From positions 868,001 to 932,000 of the forward strand of contig NZ_BAAAFQ010000004.1 in NCBI RefSeq assembly GCF_039523615.1: 64,000 nt of DNA, written 5' to 3'. The position numbers and the translations under genes were made by a program. Below, piece by piece: positions 1 through 8,271 of this stretch (the stretch's first letter is position 1; every line of letters starts with the position of its first letter). The notes under the pieces are model-generated. The model did no database searches, was not told the origin of the DNA, and saw nothing but the letters and a program-made list of their open reading frames with translations. Source of the stretch: Psychrosphaera haliotis. Lineage in GTDB: Bacteria > Pseudomonadota > Gammaproteobacteria > Enterobacterales > Alteromonadaceae.

Positions 1-537
1 TGCAATGTCAGGTGAGTCAATCCAATCAAAATGCTTGAAGCAATATGTCCCAAACTCTTTGATGGCCTTTTCAATCTTCTTGATGTGCTCATCTGTCTTA
101 GTATGGCCAATATCCTCAAGCCACATCTGGAAACCTTCAGAAAGTGTTAGTCGATACTTGCGGCTGAAGTCCTGTCTCCCATTTACAGTCATGTAAGCCT
201 CAAGCTCTAGCTCCCGCCCTTGTTCTTTGAGTAAATCTGGATAAATTCCCATATCCCACTCTTGAGGATAATTCTTGCGGTCTCTATCCATTTCTCGTAC
301 AAGTTCCCTGAACTTTTGCCCTTCAGTATTTGTGGTCATGCTTAAAGACTTTCGTTCAAGCTCACCATTAAGCACATTACGTTTCTTTTTCGCTTCACGA
401 ATATCACCAGTATCAAGACTGATTTGTATGAAAGATTGATTTGGATAATGGTTACTTAGATGTTTAGGAACTCGACGTTGATACCACCAAATATTCCCGC
501 GTAACTTTAGATGTTTTGTGTCTGCTTTATTACTCAT
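1..537 (-). CDS. Tyrosine recombinase/phage integrase, N-terminal part (runs off left edge)
   Basis: The reading frame starts at ATG 537 behind an AGAGG ribosome site and stays open to base 1, giving 179 residues with no stop. The N-terminus contains LRGNIWWYQRRVPKHL, the pattern of the DUF6538-type N-terminal domain of tyrosine site-specific recombinases. Further on is a helical segment resembling a SAM-like core-DNA-binding domain (residues ~130-179, with FQMWLEDIGHTK). The catalytic domain with its R-H-R-Y residues would lie outside the window, so activity cannot be judged. Such enzymes integrate and excise prophages or genomic islands, so the left edge of the window is probably inside or beside a mobile element. 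Confidence 0.75.
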   Translation of the reverse strand, partial: MSNKADTKHLKLRGNIWWYQRRVPKHLSNHYPNQSFIQISLDTGDIREAKKKRNVLNGELERKSLSMTTNTEGQKFRELVREMDRDRKNYPQEWDMGIYPDLLKEQGRELELEAYMTVNGRQDFSRKYRLTLSEGFQMWLEDIGHTKTDEHIKKIEKAIKEFGTYCFKHFDWIDSPDIA

Positions 538-580
538 TTACCTCTACCTTGCTGCAATTTGTAGCCAACAATGTAGACAG

Positions 581-609
581 TATTGTGTTCATAAACCATT
601 GAATGTCAA
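581..609 (-). promoter_or_regulatory. Probable integrase promoter
   Basis: On the minus strand a consensus -35 TTGACA (604-609) is followed after 17 bp by ACAATA (581-586) as a weak -10. The predicted transcript would begin about 35-40 bases before the integrase ATG at 537. Seen directly; promoter function is inferred. Confidence 0.45.
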
Positions 610-641
610 TAGGAATAAGGCTTGCAGATTGACTCGCTCGG

Positions 642-690
642 CATGATGTAAACAACATCATGTAGTTTCATAGAAACTCATTAAGTTTCA
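642..690. repeat. Operator-like or arm-site-like short repeats upstream of the integrase
   Basis: A perfect 8-bp inverted repeat CATGATGT/ACATCATG lies at 642-662 with a 5-base loop. It is followed by AGTTTC (664-669), its inverted copy GAAACT (673-678) and a direct copy AGTTTCA (684-690, 20 bp after the first). The group sits just upstream of the putative integrase promoter. It could be an operator, or arm-type integrase/excisionase sites of an attachment region. The function is inference. Confidence 0.35.
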
Positions 691-700
691 ATTGGTACAG

Positions 701-736
701 AAAAGCCCGTAAAGCCATGTTTTACGGGCTTTTTTA
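701..736 (+). terminator. Rho-independent terminator with no annotated gene before it
   Basis: A 12-bp perfect stem AAAGCCCGTAAA/TTTACGGGCTTT (702-713 and 721-732) is followed by a T run on the plus strand. No plus-strand coding region ends in front of it between 538 and 700. It may end a small RNA, or be the remains of a gene cut by integration. Confidence 0.7.
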
Positions 737-813
737 TTGACACTTTATAACAATATATTTCAAAATAGAGCTAATATTTTGGACGTAGTTCCTTTAGATT
801 TTGGAGATTGAAT

Positions 814-1110
814 ATGGAAAGTTACAATAGTATTAGAGAGCTTAGAGAATCATTAAGTAATAAACCTCCTGAGCCTGCGGGCAAATATATTAAAGACTAT
901 TTTTTAAAACATAAACTAAGTGCATTATCAGCATCTAAGAAGCTCAATTGCTCAGCTAGCACATTAACTAGACTTTTTTGTGGTGCCGCTTTAACGGTCG
1001 ATATGGCCTCTAAACTAGAAAAGGAGTTTAATATAGATTCAGCTTTACTATTCCGGCTAGAAGCGAATGCCAATACGTTTAAAGCAAAACAGAAATCTAG
1101 CAGCATCTAG
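814..1110 (+). CDS. HigA-like XRE-family HTH protein (orphan antitoxin-type regulator)
   Basis: This is a 98-residue helix-turn-helix protein. Its middle part resembles the HigA/VapI antidote family: a PPEPAGKYIKDYFL lead, an HTH around residues 35-65 (ASKKLNCSASTLTRL), then a helix-rich tail. HigA proteins neutralise HigB toxins and repress their own operon, but no HigB-sized frame is present on either side, so this is an orphan. Start: GGAG at 803-806 lies 7 bases before ATG 814. An in-frame TTG at 808 is too close to that site. A strong terminator follows at once. It may belong to the mobile element on its left. The HTH call is firm; the antitoxin role is inference. Confidence 0.7.
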   Translation: MESYNSIRELRESLSNKPPEPAGKYIKDYFLKHKLSALSASKKLNCSASTLTRLFCGAALTVDMASKLEKEFNIDSALLFRLEANANTFKAKQKSSSI

Positions 1111-1134
1111 TAATTTCGTGATCATGCACAATAG

Positions 1135-1180
1135 CTGATAAAAAAGGTGATGTTTATTAAAACATCACCTTTTTTATCAG
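1135..1180. terminator. Bidirectional terminator with 21-bp perfect arms
   Basis: The arms at 1135-1155 and 1160-1180 are perfectly complementary over 21 bases with a 4-base loop. A-tracts and T-tracts flank the GGTGATG core on both strands. It can end the HTH transcript on the plus strand and the M16 peptidase transcript arriving on the minus strand. Confidence 0.85.
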
Positions 1181-1246
1181 AGTTAACTTTGTATCAAACA
1201 TTACTCTTAGCGATACTAACACCGCTAAGTCTAGGTAATCCGGTTT

Positions 1247-4147
1247 TTACTTAACCGGATTACCTTCAATATCTAATACAACCGGCTCTCCGTAACCAAA
1301 CTCTTTCATTCTAGCTAACTGAGTTTCTGCATCTCCCGCAACAACATAAATCATTTGTTGTTCATTAAAATGCTTGTCTATTACGTTATGAACGGCTTTT
1401 AACTCAAGTGATTTAACGTAATCTTGCTGTTGCTCAATAAAATTAGCTTCACGGTCAAAACGACTCATTTCAGTTAACATACCTAAAAGCTGATCTAAGG
1501 TTTCAAACTTACGTGAGTTACCTTTAATGATCATATTTTGAGTAACGGCTAAATCTTCCTCTTTGTAGGTCTCTTTGTAATTACTAATAAGGTCTTTAAA
1601 TATCTCTAAAGACTCCAACGTAACATTGGTACGAACCTGCGAAGATGCAATAAATGGAGATTGATAGCCTGCGCCACGAATATAAGAATACGCGCCGTAC
1701 GTGTAACCTTTTTGTATACGAAGCGTTTGTGCCAGTCTTGCACTCATTCCACCGCCTAGGCGGTTGTTCGCTACCTGAATAGGATGGAACTCCGCGCTGT
1801 TACCACTTACTACAGGTTTACCTGCCATAATAACGGACTGTTTGGCACCCGGTACGTCTATAAAGTACAAGGTTGGCTTCTTACGCTGAGATACCATTGG
1901 TTGCTGAGGTAGCTCCACCGCTTCACCTTGCCACTTGTTTAATCTTGCTAACGCTTTGCTCACTTGTTTTTCAGTTACGTCACCCACCACATTAAACGTC
2001 GCCATTTTTGGCGTAATGTTTTGTTGGTAATACTGTTTAACATCTTCTAATGAAATATTACTGACAGTTTTTTCAGTGCCGCCAACTGGACTGCCCGCAA
2101 CATGAGATTCTGTATAAAGCTTTTTATAAAATGCGTTTCTAGCGATGGTGCTTGCATCGCCCTTACCTTGGTTTATGCGAGTTAAGCGTGTTGATTTTAA
2201 ACGGTCAAACTCACTTTCTTGCCAACGTGGCGACATTAACATTTCAGATAACAACGCAATGGTCGCATCAAAGTTTTTCGCCAATGAACTGCCAGATATC
2301 GTCACAGTTTCTAGGTTGCTTGAAACTCTTAAGCTCGCGCCTAACAGACCAATGGCTTCTTCCAGTTCCTGCGGAGTTTTGTTTTGCGTGCCTTCATTCA
2401 TTAGCTGGGCCATGAGCGATGCTGTGCCAAGTTTATTGCCCAAGTCCAGTTGCTGACCACCTTCAATAACTAAGTTAAAGTTTACAATTGGCAGTTCGTT
2501 TTGCTCTATGCCATAAACCGTTAAGCCATTACTTTGAGTTGTTTGCCACACATCTGGCGTCGTTAAGGTAGGGAGTTCAGTAAGTGCTGGTTCGCTACGA
2601 TCAAATTTAGTTGGCGTTTTCTCAAACTTAATGGCGTCATTCTCAACAAACTGTTGCTCTTTGCCTTGTTCAATCACTTCTTCAACAACGTTGGCTTTTA
2701 CTGAGCCTGAAACGACCAACTCTTTTTGATCTTTTGGCACGAAGCTCGTAATGATGCTTGGTTTGTTTTTAATGTATTTTTTGAATACACGTTTCACATC
2801 TTCAACGGTAACTGACGTTATGTTTTTAATGTCTTGTTTAATAAATTCAGGCGATCCTGCAAATTCATTATACTGACCAAGCTTTTGTGCTTTGTCCAAA
2901 ACACTCTCAATTTCATAGAAAAACGACGTTTCTTGTTCCGCTTTTATCTTTGTTAACTGTGCTTCGCTAAAGCCATTTTTCTCAAAGTTATCTAGTGCTT
3001 CTTCAATCGCTTGATAAACCGTATCTAGCTTTGTTCCTGCATTACCGCGAACCAACAAGGTAAATGTGCCGGCAATTTCTTCCGAGCTGTTCCACGCATA
3101 AACACCTGGCGCTAACTTTTTCTCTTCAACAATGGTTTTATATAGCGGAGCTTGTTTGCCTGATGATAAAATTTCGCCCAAAGCATCAAGTGCGTAAGCG
3201 TCTTTGTGGTAGCTCTCTACCGTAGGGAACGTTAAGCGAATTTCTGGGATTTTCGCAAAGTTATCTAAATGATAGAGCTTCTTAGTTTCCGTTAAGGTAA
3301 CAGGTTGCGGCGACATTTTACCAACTGGCTTACCTGCTTTTATTTCACCAAACCATTGCTTTACTTTTGCTTTAGTTTCTTCAATTTCAATATCACCAGC
3401 AATAACCATAGTGGCATTCGACGGTACATAAAATTGGTCATAAAATTCGCGTACATCCGCTAGGGTTGCAGCTTGTAAGTCTTCTAAGTCACCAATTACC
3501 GTCCAGTTGTAAGGATGATCTTTTGGATAAAGTGCTTTTTTAACAACATGACCAACATGGCCATAAGGACGATTATCTACGCGCTGGCGTTTTTCGTTTT
3601 TAACAACCTGCTTTTCACGCTCTAACGTGCCTTTATCAACGGTATTAATCATATAACCAAGGCGATCTGAATCTATCCAAAGCAACTTATCAAAGGCATC
3701 TTTTGGCACAACTTCGTAATAGATAGTACCGTCGCTCCAAGTACCGCCATTTCGAGAGCCACCTAATTCTGGGATCATTTTACGGTTGGCACCTTTTGGC
3801 ACATTCTCAGAGTCATTAAATGACATATGTTCAAAAAAGTGAGCAAACCCCGTTCGCCCAGGCTTTTCACGACTAGAACCAACATGAACGATAGTAGAAA
3901 TGGCAACGATAGGATCCGACTTGTCTTGATGCAGAATGACTTTTAACCCGTTGTCTAAAGTAAACGACTCATAAGGCAACTCAAAACTGTTTGGCGCTTC
4001 AGCTTGTGTTATCTCTTGTTGTGCGTCCTGTTTCATCTTTTTAACAACGGCATCGGCATTTTTACTGTCCGTTACGGCAAAGTCTACTTTTCCGCAAGCG
4101 ACTAAAACCATTGCAGAGGCTAAGGTAAGTGCTAGTTTAGTTTTCAT
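1247..4147 (-). CDS. M16 family zinc metallopeptidase, lipoprotein (pitrilysin-like, two modules)
   Basis: This is a 966-residue protein. The N-terminal signal ends in a lipobox (LVAC, Cys18), so it should be a periplasm-facing lipoprotein. The inverted zinc motif HFFEH is at residues 103-107, and a further acidic ligand probably lies in the segment near residue 180 (EREKQVVKNE). A second M16 module in the C-terminal half lacks HxxEH, as is usual for the inactive partner domain. The family cleaves peptides inside a clamshell chamber. The gene starts 21 bp after the stop of the upstream membrane regulator, which suggests one operon. Two short hairpins (1206-1229, 1235-1265) overlap or follow the stop. 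Confidence 0.93.
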   Translation of the reverse strand: MKTKLALTLASAMVLVACGKVDFAVTDSKNADAVVKKMKQDAQQEITQAEAPNSFELPYESFTLDNGLKVILHQDKSDPIVAISTIVHVGSSREKPGRTGFAHFFEHMSFNDSENVPKGANRKMIPELGGSRNGGTWSDGTIYYEVVPKDAFDKLLWIDSDRLGYMINTVDKGTLEREKQVVKNEKRQRVDNRPYGHVGHVVKKALYPKDHPYNWTVIGDLEDLQAATLADVREFYDQFYVPSNATMVIAGDIEIEETKAKVKQWFGEIKAGKPVGKMSPQPVTLTETKKLYHLDNFAKIPEIRLTFPTVESYHKDAYALDALGEILSSGKQAPLYKTIVEEKKLAPGVYAWNSSEEIAGTFTLLVRGNAGTKLDTVYQAIEEALDNFEKNGFSEAQLTKIKAEQETSFFYEIESVLDKAQKLGQYNEFAGSPEFIKQDIKNITSVTVEDVKRVFKKYIKNKPSIITSFVPKDQKELVVSGSVKANVVEEVIEQGKEQQFVENDAIKFEKTPTKFDRSEPALTELPTLTTPDVWQTTQSNGLTVYGIEQNELPIVNFNLVIEGGQQLDLGNKLGTASLMAQLMNEGTQNKTPQELEEAIGLLGASLRVSSNLETVTISGSSLAKNFDATIALLSEMLMSPRWQESEFDRLKSTRLTRINQGKGDASTIARNAFYKKLYTESHVAGSPVGGTEKTVSNISLEDVKQYYQQNITPKMATFNVVGDVTEKQVSKALARLNKWQGEAVELPQQPMVSQRKKPTLYFIDVPGAKQSVIMAGKPVVSGNSAEFHPIQVANNRLGGGMSARLAQTLRIQKGYTYGAYSYIRGAGYQSPFIASSQVRTNVTLESLEIFKDLISNYKETYKEEDLAVTQNMIIKGNSRKFETLDQLLGMLTEMSRFDREANFIEQQQDYVKSLELKAVHNVIDKHFNEQQMIYVVAGDAETQLARMKEFGYGEPVVLDIEGNPVK

Positions 4148-4168
4148 AATCTATCCATTTGGTTTTTG

Positions 4169-6442
4169 TTATTTCCAGCTTGTTCGGTTAATTTGTGTAT
4201 CTGTTTGCGTCGCCGTTGTTATTGCTATCTGTGTATCGTCTTTATTTACGGCAAAACCTGCAATTTTTTGCGGCATGTCTATGTACGACGTTTCACCTGT
4301 TGTTAATTCGGTTCGCACCAACTGAGCGTTTTTTCTATCGTAAACATAGAAGTAGCGGTTGCTTAAGCTCATTAGCGAGTGATAAATATTAATGTCGGCT
4401 TCTATTTCTAAGTCTACCGAAGTCGTCAGCCCAACAAGTCTGGTGCCAGTTGTGTAATAAACGTTACCACTCGGATCGTTTAGCATATGAATTGCATTTG
4501 CAGGTACGAGCATTTTGATATTATTTGAGATTAAATCGTATTCCCATACCTGGGTTTTTTCATTAACTGAAATTACCGTGTAGATTTTTCTTTTATCAGG
4601 GCCAATAGCTGCGCTGTTTATGAAATGTTCATCTTTATATTCAATTTTTCTTTTTATGCCCGTGTCTGCTTCAACAAGGTAAAGTTCATACTCTGCTTGC
4701 AGTAAGTAAAAACTTCCGTCATTAGCTATTCGAGGAGGATAAATGATCCTGCTATATTCTTTATCATATGTGGTTATTTGCGATAGCTCTTCACCCGCCA
4801 GCCAATACTGATAGGATCCACTTCGATTAGAGACAAACATAAGCTGATCATTAAAAAAGCGTGGGAAAAAGCTTTGTCCATCAGCTTGAAACTTCCTGTC
4901 TTCAATAAGGTTAAGCGCCATATCATAAATAGAAATACTACTTTTTGATTCGGCCCTGCTAACGGTAAGGGCCTGTGTTTTATTAATAGGCGATAAATTA
5001 TTAATTGGCTCGCCGTTTGTAATGTTTAAGTGTGTTGTTAATCCGGTATCTAAATCTAACGTTGTTAAACCTGAATCCGAAGGCCAGATTAAAGAGTTGC
5101 TGTCGGTATACCAGTTCACGTTCTTGAGTATTGTAAATTTTGGAAACTCGAAGACTTTTTTGCTTTCTTTTGACTGAAAGTCATAGATATAAACATTAGT
5201 TGGTTTTGTGTGCTCTTCTTTAAGGTAAAACATCTTTTGGCCATCTGGCGATATTCCAAATTGGCGAATACCTTTGTACAAATCATTTGATGATAAAAAC
5301 ATGCGAGATTGTTGAGCTTCTATGTCCCACAGTAACAGGTCAGTGGCATTGTCGCCTTTGCGAGAATAATATAAATTCTGCCCTAGTTTATCTAACTCCA
5401 TTTTATAAAAAGGATTTAAAGGACAAGGCATTAAATTTTTTACAAAATCGACTACAGGAAAAGCACTAGCATCAAAAAGCCCAATGTGGCAGGTGGATGC
5501 TTTGCTGTCACGTACGTATGCGATTAAATTAGACGACTCTACTTGCCAGGAAATAACATATATATCGAAATTTTTATATTCTAACTGCGTATTCGTGTTA
5601 CCCACTAAACTACCAACAAAACTCTTTGTACCCTCGTCTGACTTGTTTAAATAGGAAAACATTGAGCCATCAGGGGAAACAATTGGTCTGGATTCCGCGC
5701 CAATCAGCCAACTTGCGGGCAGTGAATTGATCTCTATATCTCTTTCTATGCTGTTATCTTGATGGACATCATAATTGCCTGCAGCTTGGCTACTTGCAAC
5801 ATCATCGGCGGAGTTCGACAACGCATAAGACGCGTAAACAAAATAGAAGACCACTAGTAATAAAATGGCCGCTGCGATCGCTTTTATATTAAATTTTGCC
5901 GTATTTGTCTTTTCACTTCCGGGATTGCTCTGAGTGTCTTGGTCTTGGTCTTTAGAGTATTGAGTATCTTGAGATAAACTGTCCTTTGATGTGGTTACTT
6001 CATCAATGCTGTTGATTGTGTTGTCGTTCGTAGCATTATCATTACTAACATTGTCGCTTGTGGCACCTGTGCTATTGGCTTGTATGGTATTCGTTTGAAT
6101 GGTACCAGCTTGATTAGTACTGGTACTAGCCTGAACTTGAACAGGAACATACGTCAGACTATAGCCTTTTCGATAATGTGTTTTTATATATATGTGATTA
6201 GAATCGGGAAGCTTTAGTTGCTTTCTAAGCTCTGAAATAGCTCGATTGATTGAGTTGTCATCAACATAGGCATGCTGCCAAACATGGTCAATTAGCTCTT
6301 GGCGAGAAATGATTTTATTACTATTCGAGATGAAGTAGTTTAATAGTTTTTCAATAAGTGGCTCTAATTCCCTAACGGTGCCCTCACACTGAATTTCACT
6401 TTTTTCAGCATTATATCGCCACGCACCAAATTCAAACACCAT
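4169..6442 (-). CDS. ToxR/CadC-like transmembrane transcriptional regulator with TolB-like sensor
   Basis: This protein has 757 residues. Residues ~1-100 form an OmpR/PhoB-type winged helix (SRQELIDHVW, then RAISELRKQL and a KGYSL wing). Residues 101-180 are a linker rich in T, N, S, Q and D. One membrane segment lies at ~186-208, and about 540 periplasmic residues with repeated TolB/WD40-like blade motifs follow (for example LNKSDEGTKSFV, ISPDGQKMFYL). Members of this class bind DNA while membrane-anchored and sense periplasmic signals. The start is ATG 6442 with GGAAG six bases upstream. The M16 lipoprotein gene follows 21 bp later, so the sensor may control or be tuned by that peptidase (inference). 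Confidence 0.85.
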   Translation of the reverse strand: MVFEFGAWRYNAEKSEIQCEGTVRELEPLIEKLLNYFISNSNKIISRQELIDHVWQHAYVDDNSINRAISELRKQLKLPDSNHIYIKTHYRKGYSLTYVPVQVQASTSTNQAGTIQTNTIQANSTGATSDNVSNDNATNDNTINSIDEVTTSKDSLSQDTQYSKDQDQDTQSNPGSEKTNTAKFNIKAIAAAILLLVVFYFVYASYALSNSADDVASSQAAGNYDVHQDNSIERDIEINSLPASWLIGAESRPIVSPDGSMFSYLNKSDEGTKSFVGSLVGNTNTQLEYKNFDIYVISWQVESSNLIAYVRDSKASTCHIGLFDASAFPVVDFVKNLMPCPLNPFYKMELDKLGQNLYYSRKGDNATDLLLWDIEAQQSRMFLSSNDLYKGIRQFGISPDGQKMFYLKEEHTKPTNVYIYDFQSKESKKVFEFPKFTILKNVNWYTDSNSLIWPSDSGLTTLDLDTGLTTHLNITNGEPINNLSPINKTQALTVSRAESKSSISIYDMALNLIEDRKFQADGQSFFPRFFNDQLMFVSNRSGSYQYWLAGEELSQITTYDKEYSRIIYPPRIANDGSFYLLQAEYELYLVEADTGIKRKIEYKDEHFINSAAIGPDKRKIYTVISVNEKTQVWEYDLISNNIKMLVPANAIHMLNDPSGNVYYTTGTRLVGLTTSVDLEIEADINIYHSLMSLSNRYFYVYDRKNAQLVRTELTTGETSYIDMPQKIAGFAVNKDDTQIAITTATQTDTQINRTSWK

Positions 6443-6794
6443 TATTAACTTCCATTTTTTATTATTTTTACACCGACAGGTTACAAATTCATAAACTAGA
6501 TAGCAAGAACATTATTTGCACAACAACGTTCAATCTTGAAACCTTATGAAAACCTAATACCAACAATAATATTTGATCGCTAAATTACTACTTTTCAATA
6601 ACATAACAAAATAACAAAAAATAAACCCTTATGAATTTATTGTTAAGAGTTCCATAAGCGACATATTCACTTTTCATCTCTAATCTTGTCCCCACTGCAA
6701 ACGAACACTCATCTCAGTTGATTCGAAATGCAGATATTTTTTTGCTGTATTTTAATTAACAAAATAGATTGGTTTAGCCAATAAGGATTTAAAA
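6443..6794. promoter_or_regulatory. 352-bp divergent intergenic region with repeated CCTTATGAA
   Basis: This AT-rich gap separates the minus-strand membrane regulator from the plus-strand small secreted protein gene. CCTTATGAA occurs twice (6542-6550 and 6627-6635), and an inverted half CATAAG lies at 6653-6658. These are candidate sites for the winged-helix regulator, but that is inference. A clear ribosome site AAGGA (6783-6787) serves the plus-strand gene. No coding frame or RNA gene was seen. Confidence 0.35.
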
Positions 6795-7049
6795 ATGAAA
6801 AGCTTAAACAAAAATCAACTAGCTCTACTTACTTGCGTAATTGCTTTATCTCTTTCTGAAACGGCACAAGCATCTGCTACTGCACTTTCTCCAAGTAGCC
6901 CAAGTACTTCGTACAGCCAGTTATCTAATAAAGTGATGGCGATATCAAATGCGCGCATTGATAAGCAACTCAACCAAGAAATTAACAAGGTTAATGATGT
7001 GATGGCGACAAGAGTTTTGGCCAAGATTGGTGACTTCTCGAGCTACTAA
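6795..7049 (+). CDS. Small secreted protein, unknown function
   Basis: This is an 84-residue protein with a Sec-type signal: a positively charged start, a hydrophobic core LALLTCVIALSL and a likely cut after AQASA near residue 27. The mature part is about 57 residues, rich in Ser, Asn and Lys, and ends in GDFSSY. No known family is recognised. AAGGA precedes the ATG by seven bases, which supports a real gene. Its TAA stop is formed by the first unit of an octanucleotide repeat that runs up to the ribosome site of the next gene, so the two genes are probably co-transcribed. Confidence 0.6.
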   Translation: MKSLNKNQLALLTCVIALSLSETAQASATALSPSSPSTSYSQLSNKVMAISNARIDKQLNQEINKVNDVMATRVLAKIGDFSSY

Positions 7050-7135
7050 TAACTGAATAACTGAATAACTGAATAATTGAATAATTGAATAATTGAATAA
7101 TTGAATAATTGAATAATTGAATAATTGAATAATTG
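7048..7135. repeat. Octanucleotide tandem repeat, 11 units
   Basis: Three units of AATAACTG (7048-7071) are followed by eight units of AATAATTG (7072-7135), 88 bp in all without interruption. The array begins inside the stop codon of the small secreted protein gene and ends one base before the AAGG ribosome site (7137-7140) of the TraB/GumN gene. Every plus-strand frame through it contains stop codons. Slipped-strand changes would alter the distance between the two genes without changing either protein. Confidence 0.95.
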
Positions 7136-7149
7136 AAAGGTAAATAAAA

Positions 7150-8025
7150 ATGAAAAATCTAATTAAAAAAAGTTTAAAAGCCACTGTATTAGCAAGTGTT
7201 TTAGCAACATCATTTTCTTCTTTTTCAAACACTGTTTGGGAGGTTAAAAAAGGTGAAGATGTGGTTCATATTGGTGGCACTGTACACCTACTTCCAATTA
7301 CAGAGTACCCATTACCAAGTGTGTTTACTGATACGTACCAGGCTGCTGACAGCATAGTATTAGAAACTAAGCTTCCTACGCCTGATGATCAAGCGGGTCA
7401 AATGGCAATGCTTAAAGCTATGGCCTATGCAGATGGTGAAACATTGAGCCAACATCTGTCAGAGCAAACGAATGAAAGTCTTAAACAATACTTTTCTGCC
7501 GTTGGTATTGAATTTGAAAAGTTAAATAAATTTAAGCCCGGATTTATCTCTTCAATGATTTTAAACATAGAAACTCAAAAAGCAGGCATGGCTGGAGCGG
7601 GTGTTGATATGTACTTTTCACAGCTTGCTAACCAAGACAATAAGTCTATTGAATACCTAGAAACGTTAGACTTTCAAATTAATATGCTTGCGAATATGGG
7701 CATTGGTAACGAAGAGTACGCTATTAAACATAACTTAGCAGAGGCAGGGGAAATAGTTCCGTTGTTGAAAAAGCTCATTAAAGCATGGAGAGTTGGTGAT
7801 GAAAGCGCCATCAATGAGTTGGCTTTAGTGCAAATGAAAGAGCAATTTCCTAGTAGTTTTAAGGCAATGATGACAGATAGGAACCTTGATTGGGTGCCAA
7901 AGATTGAAGCACTTTTTAATGACGACGATCAAGAGTTTGTCTTAGTTGGTGCAGCCCACCTGGTTGGTGAAGATAGTGTAATCGAGCAGCTAAAAGACAA
8001 AGGGTATAAGGTAACAAAACTATAA
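7150..8025 (+). CDS. TraB/GumN family protein, exported
   Basis: This 291-residue protein has a signal peptide at about residues 1-26 (cut near SFSSFS). The mature protein opens with WEVKKGEDVVHIGGTVHLLP, and the GGTVH block at residues 42-46 is the hallmark of the TraB/PrgY/GumN family. A C-terminal segment FVLVGAAHLVGEDSV is the matching second conserved block. The family resembles Tiki-type metalloproteases and is often periplasmic or lipid-linked in bacteria, but its substrate is unknown here. AAGG nine bases before ATG 7150 directly follows the octamer array, so repeat length could affect its translation or mRNA structure. Confidence 0.88.
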   Translation: MKNLIKKSLKATVLASVLATSFSSFSNTVWEVKKGEDVVHIGGTVHLLPITEYPLPSVFTDTYQAADSIVLETKLPTPDDQAGQMAMLKAMAYADGETLSQHLSEQTNESLKQYFSAVGIEFEKLNKFKPGFISSMILNIETQKAGMAGAGVDMYFSQLANQDNKSIEYLETLDFQINMLANMGIGNEEYAIKHNLAEAGEIVPLLKKLIKAWRVGDESAINELALVQMKEQFPSSFKAMMTDRNLDWVPKIEALFNDDDQEFVLVGAAHLVGEDSVIEQLKDKGYKVTKL

Positions 8026-8225
8026 CCTAAATATTGCTAAGATAAATTTATTAAAATGGTCTATTTTCATTTACCGGATGATTATGGGCCATTTCTGTTT
8101 CAGCCCTTTAAAATCATTACAGAAGTGGAGCTCAAGGGCTTTTAACAATCTCAAAAACGATATGTAATTATCAACTAATCAACTGCTGTTTTTTCGAACA
8201 AAGGTGAGAAATTATTATTGATCAG

Positions 8226-8234
8226 TGCTAGAAT
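8226..8234 (+). promoter_or_regulatory. Possible extended -10 promoter of dbpA
   Basis: TGCTAGAAT matches the extended -10 pattern TGnTANAAT. It lies 37 bases before the dbpA TTG start. There is no good -35. The rest of the 8026-8271 gap shows nothing else convincing. Confidence 0.35.
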
Positions 8235-8271
8235 GCGCTGGTAAATCCTTCCATTATTTTGAGAATCCATT

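Noticed and set aside
600..735. A tRNA or tmRNA end next to the integrase
   Set aside because: No cloverleaf, T-loop GTTCGA-type motif or CCA end could be found. Only hairpins and a terminator are visible.
808..813. TTG at 808 as the start of the HigA-like gene
   Set aside because: It lies one base after the GGAG site; ATG 814 has correct spacing.
538..1246. A HigB toxin gene to pair with the HigA-like protein
   Set aside because: No RelE-like frame on either strand. The minus-strand frame at 897-1106 is only a shadow of the HTH gene.
7048..7135. CRISPR-like array
   Set aside because: Units are 8 bp and directly joined with no spacers, so this is a microsatellite.
6945..7232. A 95-residue minus-strand reading frame through the octamer array, giving repeated YSIIQLFN
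   Set aside because: The octamer is stop-free in all minus frames, so the open frame is an artefact. It lies opposite two supported genes.
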